A stretch of 64,000 nucleotides of DNA from Geothrix rubra. Its GTDB lineage: Bacteria; Acidobacteriota; Holophagae; Holophagales; Holophagaceae. The stretch spans positions 62,001 to 126,000 of the forward strand of contig NZ_BSDD01000006.1 in assembly GCF_030268065.1 (NCBI RefSeq), read 5' to 3'. Positions within the stretch are counted from its first letter, which is position 1, and the number at the start of each line of letters is the position of its first letter. Below, one piece after another: positions 54,346-63,082 of the stretch. A model generated the notes under the pieces. That model was given only the letters and a program-made list of their open reading frames with translations. It was not told where the DNA came from and did not search any database. A program made the position numbers and the translations under genes.

Positions 54346-56210
54346 ATCACCTGATCCTCAACCTGCTTCGTGCCTGGGAGGCGTTCGGGGCAATCACCTC
54401 TGCATTCCTGGGGCTCCTTGGTCTGCTCTGGTGCGGCCTGCGTTGGGCCTGGGTAGAACGGGAGCGCCCACTGATCCTTCTACGGGATCGTTTCCACTGG
54501 TTCACCCGGTGGTTGCTTTTGCACCGCCGTTCTCCGAAAACCCTTCCAATCAGTGCGGGGCTGCTCGCCCTGGGCCTGGGTATGTCGTGGGCCGTGGAGA
54601 AGGAGTCCTTCGTACGTGGGGTGTTCCAGAACGGCCCACTTTTCCTGGGAGCCCAGGCGGCACTGGTGATCCTGGCGCTGGTGCTCTGGATCACCTGGAA
54701 CCGCGAGCCAAGGTATGTGAAAGCGGGCGAGGGACGCGCGGATGCCCGTTTCCGCGACGTGTCCGAGGAATGGGGTGCCCGCGTCATCGAGGGCGGAACC
54801 ACCCACACCGACAAGCGCCCCATTGCGGAGCTGCTGGTATACCGCAGTCCCTCGCGTTTTGCACACCGCGTCGTGACGGAAGGCCAGCACAGGGGCTGCC
54901 ACCTCACCCTGGTGTCCTTCCGCTGGGGCATCCTCTCCGGACACGTCTTCGTGGTGGGGCCGCAGGGCTCGGGCAAGACCGCCAGCCTCTACGCGCCGCT
55001 CATGCACTCGTCTCTGGTGCCATGGGTGTATCAGGACTCAAAAGCCGAGCTCCCCTTCCGCGACGTGTTTCCAGATCGGCCCGTGTTCGGGCTAGATGTG
55101 CGCGGCCACGCCACCCGAAGCGGTGTCTGGAATCCCCTTGAGGAGATCCGGTCCGCGGAGGACTTCGATCTCCTGGTGGACTACATATTCCCCAAGAACC
55201 CGAAGGACCCCAACGGCTGGGTCCGGGACATGGCCCGAGTGATCTTCGGGGCAGTGCTGCGTTCGAAGCGCTGGGAGAGCATCCAGCAGATCGCCCTCGC
55301 GCTCCGGGAGACACGCCTGGAACCCTTCCTGGCGATGCTTGACCCCATCTACCTGGACACGATGAAGGAACCCAAGAGCCAGGTGCCCGTGCTCCAGGAT
55401 CTCGTGGTGACCCTGAGCCGCTGGGAAACTGTGCGCGTTCGCAGCATCACCGAAGGGCGCAGCACCGTCACCCTGGACGACTTCATCGCCCGGGGCGGGT
55501 ACATCATGAACTGCGAGGACAGCGACGCGCTGAAAGGCCCCGTGCATGTGTTCTGGGCCATGCTGTTGGGGCGCTTGCGCAACCGACCTGAGGGCGCATC
55601 GAAGATCCTCCTTCTGCTGGACGAGTTCGGCGATTGCGGACGGATCAACAACATCCAGCGGGCCCTCGTGCTGCTGCGATCCAAGGGCGTCTCCATCGTG
55701 GCGGGCATCCAGAACCTGGGACTGCTCCAGGATGTGTATCCCCAGGACTGGAAGGCCGTCATGGAGGGCTTCGGTACGCGCATCTGGCTGGCCCGGAACC
55801 TGGAAGATGAGCTGCGGGAGCGGCTCTCCAAGGCCCTGGGGAAGTTCACCCGCCGCGTTCCTCCCGCCAACATGAACGCCAAGGAGACGGAGAAGGAGGC
55901 CGACCTCATGCCCCTGGATGCCTGGGGCCACTGGTCCGAACTGCGGGTGGCCCTGGGGCGCCTGCATGGCTTCACTTACTGGTTCCCCGTGCCCATTGAG
56001 ATCCCGCGCACGCCCCTGGGCGAGGTGCTGCCTGGTGGCGATCCCTGGGCGGATTCCGAGGCGGAAGCCAAGGCCGCAGCTCAGGATGCAATGAAGGCAG
56101 TGGAACTATCCGATTGGTGCATCCAGATGCCCTCTGCGCCGCAGATTCGGGTCTCAGATCCAGAACCGCCAACTACCCCTGACATGGTCCCCGAGGAGGA
56201 TTGGCTGTGA
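54342..56210 (+). CDS. VirD4/TraG-like type IV coupling protein
   Basis: The 622-residue protein has N-terminal TM helices (about 12-35 and 70-118, three segments) that anchor it in the inner membrane, then the ATPase domain. Walker A is GPQGSGKT at 206-213, and Walker B is ILLLLDEFG at about 422-430, followed by the VAGIQNLGLL sensor region. It links the relaxosome to a secretion channel. The ATGA overlap with the relaxase gene indicates coupling. Confidence 0.92.
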   Translation: MNHLILNLLRAWEAFGAITSAFLGLLGLLWCGLRWAWVERERPLILLRDRFHWFTRWLLLHRRSPKTLPISAGLLALGLGMSWAVEKESFVRGVFQNGPLFLGAQAALVILALVLWITWNREPRYVKAGEGRADARFRDVSEEWGARVIEGGTTHTDKRPIAELLVYRSPSRFAHRVVTEGQHRGCHLTLVSFRWGILSGHVFVVGPQGSGKTASLYAPLMHSSLVPWVYQDSKAELPFRDVFPDRPVFGLDVRGHATRSGVWNPLEEIRSAEDFDLLVDYIFPKNPKDPNGWVRDMARVIFGAVLRSKRWESIQQIALALRETRLEPFLAMLDPIYLDTMKEPKSQVPVLQDLVVTLSRWETVRVRSITEGRSTVTLDDFIARGGYIMNCEDSDALKGPVHVFWAMLLGRLRNRPEGASKILLLLDEFGDCGRINNIQRALVLLRSKGVSIVAGIQNLGLLQDVYPQDWKAVMEGFGTRIWLARNLEDELRERLSKALGKFTRRVPPANMNAKETEKEADLMPLDAWGHWSELRVALGRLHGFTYWFPVPIEIPRTPLGEVLPGGDPWADSEAEAKAAAQDAMKAVELSDWCIQMPSAPQIRVSDPEPPTTPDMVPEEDWL

Positions 56211-56704
56211 ACCGGCAACATCAGCTTTCCCGAGGCGACAGGATGATCGAAGTGGGCTTGGCCTGCCGGCAGGGATGGTCGGTCATTGTCCAGGACCTCC
56301 TGGCAGAAGGCCTCAATGACGAGGAAATTGCCACGCTGCTGAGGCAGCGGAACGCATGGGTAGAGGAAGCCCATGAGATGAAAGCTGAGGGCTATCCCTA
56401 CGACGAAATCGTGTTCCACCTGACAACCTTGAAGGCGTCCTGGGATGACGTGGGACGAGCACTCATGGCGGTTGGCATTTCACCGGCGGACACGCTGAGA
56501 GTTGTATTCCCTTGCACAGATGGATACGACCACTGGCCTTTGGTTCGAGCAGCGCTCCTGGATGGACCTGAGAATGCAGATTACGGTGAGGCCCGGGGCG
56601 TGCTGGAGTTCTACCTTCTGTCCGAGGAGGAGATCCTCGGGGCGCTGGATTTGGAGGTCCTCCAACGCGAACAACTCATTCACCGACTGGAGTTGCGGGA
56701 TTAA
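56207..56704 (+). CDS. hypothetical protein, 165 residues, mobilization operon
   Basis: The start GTG at 56207 overlaps the coupling-protein stop (GTGA), with GAGGAGG upstream. The protein is acidic and mostly helical. It has repeated short HTH-like turns (LLAEGLNDEEIATLLRQRN; EGYPYDEIVFHLT; LKASWDDVGRALMAVG), each resembling a small helical repeat of about 28 residues. No family recognised. Place suggests a helper in mobilization. Confidence 0.65.
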   Translation: MNRQHQLSRGDRMIEVGLACRQGWSVIVQDLLAEGLNDEEIATLLRQRNAWVEEAHEMKAEGYPYDEIVFHLTTLKASWDDVGRALMAVGISPADTLRVVFPCTDGYDHWPLVRAALLDGPENADYGEARGVLEFYLLSEEEILGALDLEVLQREQLIHRLELRD

Positions 56705-56746
56705 GGTCGGGGACTCAAGTGGGGTATTGGAGGCTGCGGCTTGGCC

Positions 56747-59700
56747 TTAATCTATGGCCGCTGAATCCTCGCGTAGCCGCCGAAATGCCTCTGATGCCAT
56801 CCACGTAGACACAATCTTCTGGAATGGCAGATCATTCATGTAACGCACGAATATTTCTTCATTCTGATCTAGACGCTCGACGAACAGAGTTTCTAACAGG
56901 CTTTTGAATACGAGTTCGAACTTGTCTCCCGGGTTGACAGCAGCCGCCTGACGCAAGCCGTCGTCGGCCATCGCCGCTTCGACAATCTGGTCGAAGAAGA
57001 GCTGATCCGCCTGGTTGAAGTCGGTCCCGAAGCGCTCGTTCACAAGATCAATAAGCTGGGATAGCGGCACCGACTGTGGTCGGATTACGCCACTGCCAAT
57101 CTCCGTCGGTCCTTCGAGGCGCCGAGCTTCTCCGCCCTGCAGCGAGATTGATCCCTCGCTGATCTTCTGCAGGCGGTAATAGTCGAGCCGCACATCGTTG
57201 TCGAACTCATAGGCCGGGCCGCTTTTACGGCGCGGCAGCTTAGCCACAAGGTGGCGGAGAAACACGTACAACCGTTCGAGGTCGGAGTCTTGGTACGGGA
57301 TCACTTGGCTTAGGAAGCTATAGATGTTTAGAAACGCTTGTAGCTTGCCGTGCAATAGTTCCGCTTCTTCCTCATTGTCCGATTGGCGTAAGGTGAAGCG
57401 TGACACCGCTTGGTCGAGGGCCGCATTCATACCCTGGTGATCCATCGCGCTTTGCCGCTGTTTAGGCTTGAAGTATACGAGACAGAACCGCTCGACCTCT
57501 TCATCAAGGTAGATCCCCGACGCGTCAAGCTCGCCCTTGATCGCATACATACGTGCAGGGTCGGCTTGCTCGCCCATCTCTGCGCCTTCGTAGTAGACCT
57601 TGAAGGCCTCACGGATCTCCTCACGGTCATTTACGAAGTCGAGAACGAAGGTGTCTTCCTTTAGTGGATGAGTCCTGTTCAGGCGCGATAGCGTCTGAAC
57701 GGCTTGGATGCCCGCAAGTCGCTTATCCACGAACATCGTGTGTAGCAGCGGCTGGTCGAACCCGGTTTGGTATTTCTCCGCAACGAGCAACACTTGGTAT
57801 TCTTGGGACGCGAACTTCGCGGGCAACTCTTTCTCAGAGATGCCTTGGTTCATGACTACTTCGGTGTAGGTGATTCCGGCGAGCTTATCGTCTTGCACCG
57901 TTCCCGAAAAAGCCACAAGCGACTTTATGGCGTAGCCCTTCTTCTGGATGTACTCATCAAAACTCTGCTTGTAGCGCACCGCTTCCAAGCGTGAGCCCGT
58001 CACTACCATTGCTTTGGCACGGCCACCAATCTTGTGCTGGGTGACGGCCTGGAAGTGCTCGACCATCACCTCAGTCTTTTGAGCGATGTTATGCGGATGC
58101 AGCTTCATGAAGCGCGCTAATGCCTGGGCTGCCTTTTTGCGTTCGACGTTGGGGTCGCCCTCGCAGGCCTTAAGTAGCTTGTAGTAGGTCGCGTAGCTCG
58201 TGTAGTGTTTAAGCACGTCGAGAATGAACTGCTCCTCAATAGCTTGCCGCATTGTGTAACGGTGCGCGGGCTGCCCATCGCGGCCAAACACGGCAAACGT
58301 CTTGTGCTTGGGTGTGGCTGTAAAGGCGAAAAAGCTCAGGTTCGACTGACGGCCGCGCTTGGCCATGCTGCGGAAGAGCTCCTCCATATTTTCGCGGCCT
58401 TCTTCGATCGCGCGTTTCTTCGCTTCGGTTCTAAGGACTTCGCCGCCGAGTACTTCCTTAAGGTCGGTTGCCGTCTCACCGCCCTGTGAGCTGTGGGCTT
58501 CGTCGATAATCACGGCACAACGACGGGTGGCCAGCGTACCCGTGCCGCTCTCGCCCCGCTCCTCGGCCAGCTTGAGCAACTGCTGTGAGACGAATGGGAA
58601 CTTTTGCAGTGTCGTGATGATCACTGGCACCGCGTTCTCCAACGCTTCAGCCAGCTGCCTTGAGCTCTCATCGATCCGCTGTACGACACCGCGTTTGTGC
58701 TCGAATTGGTAGATCGTGTCTTGAAGCTGCTGGTCGAGCACCACGCGGTCAGTCACCACGATGACACTGTCAAAAACGCGTTGGTTGGCGGCGTTATGGA
58801 GGGACGCGAGCCGGTGAGTCAGCCAGCCGATAGTATTGCTTTTGCCGCTGCCCGCCGAGTGCTCGACGAGGTAGTTGCACCCAACACCCTCACCCCGCGC
58901 AGCCTCCACCAGCAGGCGTACCGATTGAAGCTGGTGGTACCGAGGAAAGATCATCGACTCTGTCTTGACCTTGCGACCTTGGTCGTCTCGCTTCTCGTCG
59001 ATTTGCAGATGGATGAAGCGAGCAAGCAGGTCGAGCAGGCTATCTCTCTCCAGCACCTCTTCCCAGAGGTAGGCTGTGCGGTAGGTTCGCCCAGCCGGAT
59101 CGGGCGGATTGCCGGCGCCGCCGAAACAACCCTTATTAAAGGGTAGGAAGTGCGTCGCCGCACCCGCTAGGCGGGTGGTCATCAGCACTGACTCGGTATC
59201 CGCGGCGAAGTGCACCAGTGTGCGTCGCTTGAACTCGAAGATCGGTTCCCGTGGGTCGCGGTCCTGCTTGTACTGATTGCGTGCATCCTCGACCCACTGA
59301 CCTGTGAGCGGATTCTTCAATTCCACCGTGACGATAGGGATCCCATTCAGGCTCAGCGTCACATCGAGAGACTTCTCGGAGCGCGGGGAATAATGAAGTT
59401 GCCGGGTCAACCCTAGTCGGTTGGCGGCGTAACGTGCTTCCAGTTCCGGGTTCAGCTCGTGCGCGGCCTTAAAGAACGCCGCGTGGAGCGTCCGCCCGTA
59501 GCACTTGAAGCCGTGGCGAAGGGTCGCGAGTGCACCGTTCTGATCCATCCATTTGCACAGATCGCTAAGAATCTGCTCTCCGGTCTTCTCTCCGTGCAGC
59601 GCCTCAAGCCTGCCCCACTCCCTCGGCTGGGTCTCGCGAATGAAGGCGAGCACCGTTTCGGGGAAAATCGCGCGCTCGCGGTCAAAGCCATCACGTGCGA

Positions 59701-59779
59701 TTGGCAAGTAACCATTCTGGATTAGATGGGATTCAATGACCGTCTCGAAGGCTCCCTCGGAATGACGACCATGGTTCAT
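56747..59779 (-). CDS. hsdR: type I restriction enzyme R subunit (HsdR)
   Basis: The 1010-residue motor-nuclease of a type I restriction system. The nuclease site is D139...E153-x-K155 (LDVTLSL...TVELKNP). The helicase part has Walker A AGSGKS at 309-314, DEAH at about 416-419, and the downstream motifs FAFTATP, GFDQPLLHTMFVDKRL and QTLSRLNR. The C-terminal helical domain binds the methylase. It is the last gene of the five-gene operon and its ATG overlaps the PtuB-like gene stop by 4 nt. Confidence 0.96.
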   Translation of the reverse strand: MNHGRHSEGAFETVIESHLIQNGYLPIARDGFDRERAIFPETVLAFIRETQPREWGRLEALHGEKTGEQILSDLCKWMDQNGALATLRHGFKCYGRTLHAAFFKAAHELNPELEARYAANRLGLTRQLHYSPRSEKSLDVTLSLNGIPIVTVELKNPLTGQWVEDARNQYKQDRDPREPIFEFKRRTLVHFAADTESVLMTTRLAGAATHFLPFNKGCFGGAGNPPDPAGRTYRTAYLWEEVLERDSLLDLLARFIHLQIDEKRDDQGRKVKTESMIFPRYHQLQSVRLLVEAARGEGVGCNYLVEHSAGSGKSNTIGWLTHRLASLHNAANQRVFDSVIVVTDRVVLDQQLQDTIYQFEHKRGVVQRIDESSRQLAEALENAVPVIITTLQKFPFVSQQLLKLAEERGESGTGTLATRRCAVIIDEAHSSQGGETATDLKEVLGGEVLRTEAKKRAIEEGRENMEELFRSMAKRGRQSNLSFFAFTATPKHKTFAVFGRDGQPAHRYTMRQAIEEQFILDVLKHYTSYATYYKLLKACEGDPNVERKKAAQALARFMKLHPHNIAQKTEVMVEHFQAVTQHKIGGRAKAMVVTGSRLEAVRYKQSFDEYIQKKGYAIKSLVAFSGTVQDDKLAGITYTEVVMNQGISEKELPAKFASQEYQVLLVAEKYQTGFDQPLLHTMFVDKRLAGIQAVQTLSRLNRTHPLKEDTFVLDFVNDREEIREAFKVYYEGAEMGEQADPARMYAIKGELDASGIYLDEEVERFCLVYFKPKQRQSAMDHQGMNAALDQAVSRFTLRQSDNEEEAELLHGKLQAFLNIYSFLSQVIPYQDSDLERLYVFLRHLVAKLPRRKSGPAYEFDNDVRLDYYRLQKISEGSISLQGGEARRLEGPTEIGSGVIRPQSVPLSQLIDLVNERFGTDFNQADQLFFDQIVEAAMADDGLRQAAAVNPGDKFELVFKSLLETLFVERLDQNEEIFVRYMNDLPFQKIVSTWMASEAFRRLREDSAAID

Positions 59780-60426
59780 ACCGGCATCCTTGCGAGCTTC
59801 TGCTCAAGCCACCACATGGCAACAGGGCTGTAGGGCGTGATCTCGTTATTACCGGCAATGAACTTGTCACGTTGCTGCATAACTCGATCTCGGGGTACAG
59901 GGCCCCCGATTTGCGCCTTCTCGCGCCTCCACCATTCCAGCACCGCATCGAGGATGCGCTTTCGATTGTTCTTCAGAAACTGGAGATTTAAGTTCAATAC
60001 TTGGTCAAGCTGATCATTAAACACGGCTTCATTCGAGCGGATCGAGCCATCCAATTCGTATCGGAGGCGAGTCTCGATGTGGTGCGTCCCCTCTGCAGGA
60101 TTCCACTGGAGATCACTGTCACCCTTCCGAGTGTCACAGTGCTGGAGATGCCATGGTTGCCCCTCACCACCAAGACAGGCACTGAGCAGATTCCGGTAGT
60201 TTAGCTGCTCACTCGGGTGGCGGGATTGACATCGCCAGTGCTCGATCTTCATGGCAGTCGACTCGTTGTAGACTCGGCCCATGCAATAGCAGCAGAGGCC
60301 ACGTTGTTCGGTAACTAGGGCTCTCCGAAGGTCATCTTTCGCATCATAGTTGTCATAGTCGCAGTGCGGTGTTTGGCGATGCGCCGTCAAGCTCACCGGT
60401 GCAGGACCCTTGACGATCCGCCTCAC
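59776..60426 (-). CDS. ptuB: Septu PtuB-like HNH nuclease (TIGR02646 type)
   Basis: The 216-residue effector nuclease has the zinc/HNH motifs CCYC (45-48), KIEHWRCQS (E62, H63), NYRNLLSAC (Asn79), and HCDTRKG (C97, D98, K101). This is the pattern of the TIGR02646 family that includes PtuB of Septu and the retron-Ec78 effector. It overlaps PtuA-like and HsdR genes by 4 nt on each side. In Septu, PtuA forms the scaffold ATPase and PtuB the nuclease active on invading phage. Confidence 0.88.
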   Translation of the reverse strand: MRRIVKGPAPVSLTAHRQTPHCDYDNYDAKDDLRRALVTEQRGLCCYCMGRVYNESTAMKIEHWRCQSRHPSEQLNYRNLLSACLGGEGQPWHLQHCDTRKGDSDLQWNPAEGTHHIETRLRYELDGSIRSNEAVFNDQLDQVLNLNLQFLKNNRKRILDAVLEWWRREKAQIGGPVPRDRVMQQRDKFIAGNNEITPYSPVAMWWLEQKLARMPV

Positions 60427-61742
60427 TGTTCGCCCTCCATGAATTCGAGGAGGGTCCTGATCCGAGTGACCTCGGGATCATCCTCACCGATCTTCCTGAT
60501 AAGTTGGAGTAGTAGATTTCGGGCACTTCCATACCGCTGATTTCCAATAGCCTTCGAGATCTGAGAGAGCAGCTCGTCAATCTCGTGCGCTCGCTGGTTG
60601 GTGTCCATGATCTCTTCGAGCACACGGCTCGAATCCACCCCAAACGAGTGAGTTGGCGAGTAAACCTTACCATCGGCGATTATCTGTATCCGGCCATGCT
60701 CGACCTCCCCAATGACCTGTGGTGAATGTGTTGTCGCGATAAATTGGCAGCGAGGAAACGTCGCAGTCAAATTGCGAACGATCTGCCTCTGCCATTTGGG
60801 GTGCAGATGCAAGTCGATCTCATCGATAAGTACCACTGCATCCCCGTCAGCCAGCGGATCTGCGAGCGATGGGTTAGCCTGCGACAAGCGCCGCGCGAGG
60901 TCCAATACCAAGGCCAGCACACCTCGCTCGCCATCTGATAGCTGGGAAACGTCAAGCGTAATCCCGCCTTTGCTGATTACGAGCGGCGATGCGCTCTCTT
61001 CCCCGGGTCGAAGGTTGGCGTAACTTGGCAGAAATCGTGTAATTGCGGATTGCAAAACCTCAAGGTGTCGCATCGCTGCTACACGTTCGCCGCCGAGTAC
61101 TTTCTGGACACGCATCCAAGCCCCAAATTGCGCCACGTACATCGGTCGAGGAGCTAGTGCCTCCGCGTAGGCGGCCAATCTATCCCCTGCTGCCCTCGAA
61201 TTCGACGTGCTCGCATTGGATGCCACGGAACGATTGGTTGAATAATAGATGCAATTTGGGGCAATCGCTGTCGATCTCGCGGCCTTTTTGAGATTGGCTA
61301 GAGACGGCACGTATGCATCGGAGTCCGATACTCCGTGTGATCCCTCAAGTTCACGGAGTAGCGTTCTTGCTCTGTCAGCCAGCCGTTCGGAGTTCAGGAT
61401 CTCGCGTCGAAGGTGGTCAAGATTCTCGGTGTCATCTGCGGCAAAGCTCTGGCGCCACTGACGCCGGGTAAATCGAAATTCGTCGTGGCCGATGGCCAGG
61501 GAGAGTTCGGCATCCAGGAAGGGTAAGCCCGTTCGAATATCATCGACGGTAAATGTCATCGCCTTGGCGCGCGACTCAGTAATCGAAGGTAAAATTCTCG
61601 AGGCACAGATGCGTAGGGCGTCCAAAATCGTACTCTTGCCTACACCGTTGACACCGACGATGAGGTTGAATCCAGGCTGGAAGCGAAACTCGGCTGTCTC
61701 GATCGCTCGCAGGTTAGCCAGTTTGAGCGAGGTAAATCTCAC
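60423..61742 (-). CDS. ptuA: Septu PtuA-like AAA/ABC-type ATPase
   Basis: The 439-residue ATPase is of the overcoming-lysogenization-defect/RecF-like class. Walker A is GVNGVGKST (30-38), ABC signature QLSDGERG (267-274), Walker B VVLIDEIDLHLHP (303-315), and H-loop FIATTHSPQ (His339). It pairs with the downstream HNH gene (4-nt overlap) as PtuA-PtuB. Together they sit between hsdS and hsdR, an arrangement reported for some Septu loci. The inner region (residues 110-200) probably contacts PtuB. Confidence 0.9.
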   Translation of the reverse strand: MRFTSLKLANLRAIETAEFRFQPGFNLIVGVNGVGKSTILDALRICASRILPSITESRAKAMTFTVDDIRTGLPFLDAELSLAIGHDEFRFTRRQWRQSFAADDTENLDHLRREILNSERLADRARTLLRELEGSHGVSDSDAYVPSLANLKKAARSTAIAPNCIYYSTNRSVASNASTSNSRAAGDRLAAYAEALAPRPMYVAQFGAWMRVQKVLGGERVAAMRHLEVLQSAITRFLPSYANLRPGEESASPLVISKGGITLDVSQLSDGERGVLALVLDLARRLSQANPSLADPLADGDAVVLIDEIDLHLHPKWQRQIVRNLTATFPRCQFIATTHSPQVIGEVEHGRIQIIADGKVYSPTHSFGVDSSRVLEEIMDTNQRAHEIDELLSQISKAIGNQRYGSARNLLLQLIRKIGEDDPEVTRIRTLLEFMEGEQ

Positions 61743-63082
61743 GTCATGGCCTCCAGGTTGATTTGGCCTGTTACGGCCGCGGCGATTAGTGCAGCTCGGC
61801 GTTCCTTGAGCAAATTTATCGTACGTTCGGTCGCCCCTCGGAGTTGGTCAAGCCGCGCATTGCTATCATCAATGTATTTGACGATGGCAAGTTGCTCCTC
61901 GATTGGGGGAACACACACCTCGAGGCGCCCAAGAGCTTCCGTTTCCATCTTCCGTGTGCCATGTGCAGCGGAGTCGACGAGAGACACAAGGTGGGATTCC
62001 AGGCCCCAGAAGAAGTTGCGCAGAAAGTGCGGAGCGAGTGACGGGCGACAACGCAACGCCTTCATGTCCTGGTTAATTGTGACTTGCCGAGTAGTCGTGG
62101 CCGTCGGAAAACTATGCACGAGGATCATCCCGCGCACGACGATTAGTACTACGATTGGGTCGATTAAGCGAAGCGCACTACCCTTGAGCGCCTCGAGTGA
62201 CACGTGATCCTCGGTGTCCGTAATCTCCTCTTTTTTCATGTCTTTGGGGGATACCCAAGGAATGTCGCCGTCCCAGAGTTCCGGCTTTCCCGTGTTTGGG
62301 GTGGCACCACCGAAGATATCGACGAGAAAGCGTAGTGGAACCAATTTCCAATGTGCCGGAATCTCACCGAGCCAGGGGAGGCCGGATTCGCTTAGAGGAA
62401 CGTGGGAGTCGAGGCCGCGAGTGACAGCGCGGGTGATAAGGCCTCGACGCTTCTCGGCCAACAGCCCGAGCACCCGCTCCTTCGCCGCCACCATCGCATC
62501 TAGCCGGGCCGTCTCGCGGTCGAGGTAGGAGGCGATGGCACGTTGTTCACAGGTAGGTGGATAAGGGACCCTTAAATTGAAGTACGCTTCGGTATCGAGA
62601 TTCTGAATTCCAGTGGTCTGCTTTATGGCTGGTACGTTGAAGTGACCTGAATACAAGGTCGCATGAACATAGGTCCAGTATCGCGGCCACATTCCTGTGG
62701 CGATAGGCAAGCGTCCAATGAAATTAGAGCAAACGGCAGCGAAGGTGTGGCTGAATTCAACAACACATCCGACTGGTTGGTTGTCACCACCACCCGATTT
62801 TTCGATCAGCAAATCACCCGGTCTGAGGAGACGACGGCCCCGCTCTTTTGCCTCGATTGCGCGAAGTGTCGGTGGTGCATCGACTACCGTATAGCGGTTC
62901 CGGTCAAAGTCGGCAACACGAACACAAATCAGATCGTCTATCCCGTTTGGTTCGTTGCCCCACGTTCCCCCAATTAATCCAGAGACGGACCATTTGATCC
63001 GATTCACTGACCAGTGAACGGGCGTAGGCATCGGCCAATCAAGCGTACTCGGGGTCCCTTGCTGGCGATCGGCTGTGGTCAC
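61739..63082 (-). CDS. hsdS: type I restriction specificity subunit (HsdS)
   Basis: The 447-residue protein has two target-recognition domains (about 20-200 and 225-410), each followed by a conserved helix. The repeat segments PTCEQRAIASYLDRETARLDAMV and PPIEEQLAIVKYIDDSNARL are the hallmark. The two TRDs set a bipartite DNA sequence for methylation and cleavage. It overlaps hsdM upstream and ptuA downstream by 4 nt each. The recognition site cannot be read from sequence. Confidence 0.94.
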   Translation of the reverse strand: MTTADRQQGTPSTLDWPMPTPVHWSVNRIKWSVSGLIGGTWGNEPNGIDDLICVRVADFDRNRYTVVDAPPTLRAIEAKERGRRLLRPGDLLIEKSGGGDNQPVGCVVEFSHTFAAVCSNFIGRLPIATGMWPRYWTYVHATLYSGHFNVPAIKQTTGIQNLDTEAYFNLRVPYPPTCEQRAIASYLDRETARLDAMVAAKERVLGLLAEKRRGLITRAVTRGLDSHVPLSESGLPWLGEIPAHWKLVPLRFLVDIFGGATPNTGKPELWDGDIPWVSPKDMKKEEITDTEDHVSLEALKGSALRLIDPIVVLIVVRGMILVHSFPTATTTRQVTINQDMKALRCRPSLAPHFLRNFFWGLESHLVSLVDSAAHGTRKMETEALGRLEVCVPPIEEQLAIVKYIDDSNARLDQLRGATERTINLLKERRAALIAAAVTGQINLEAMT

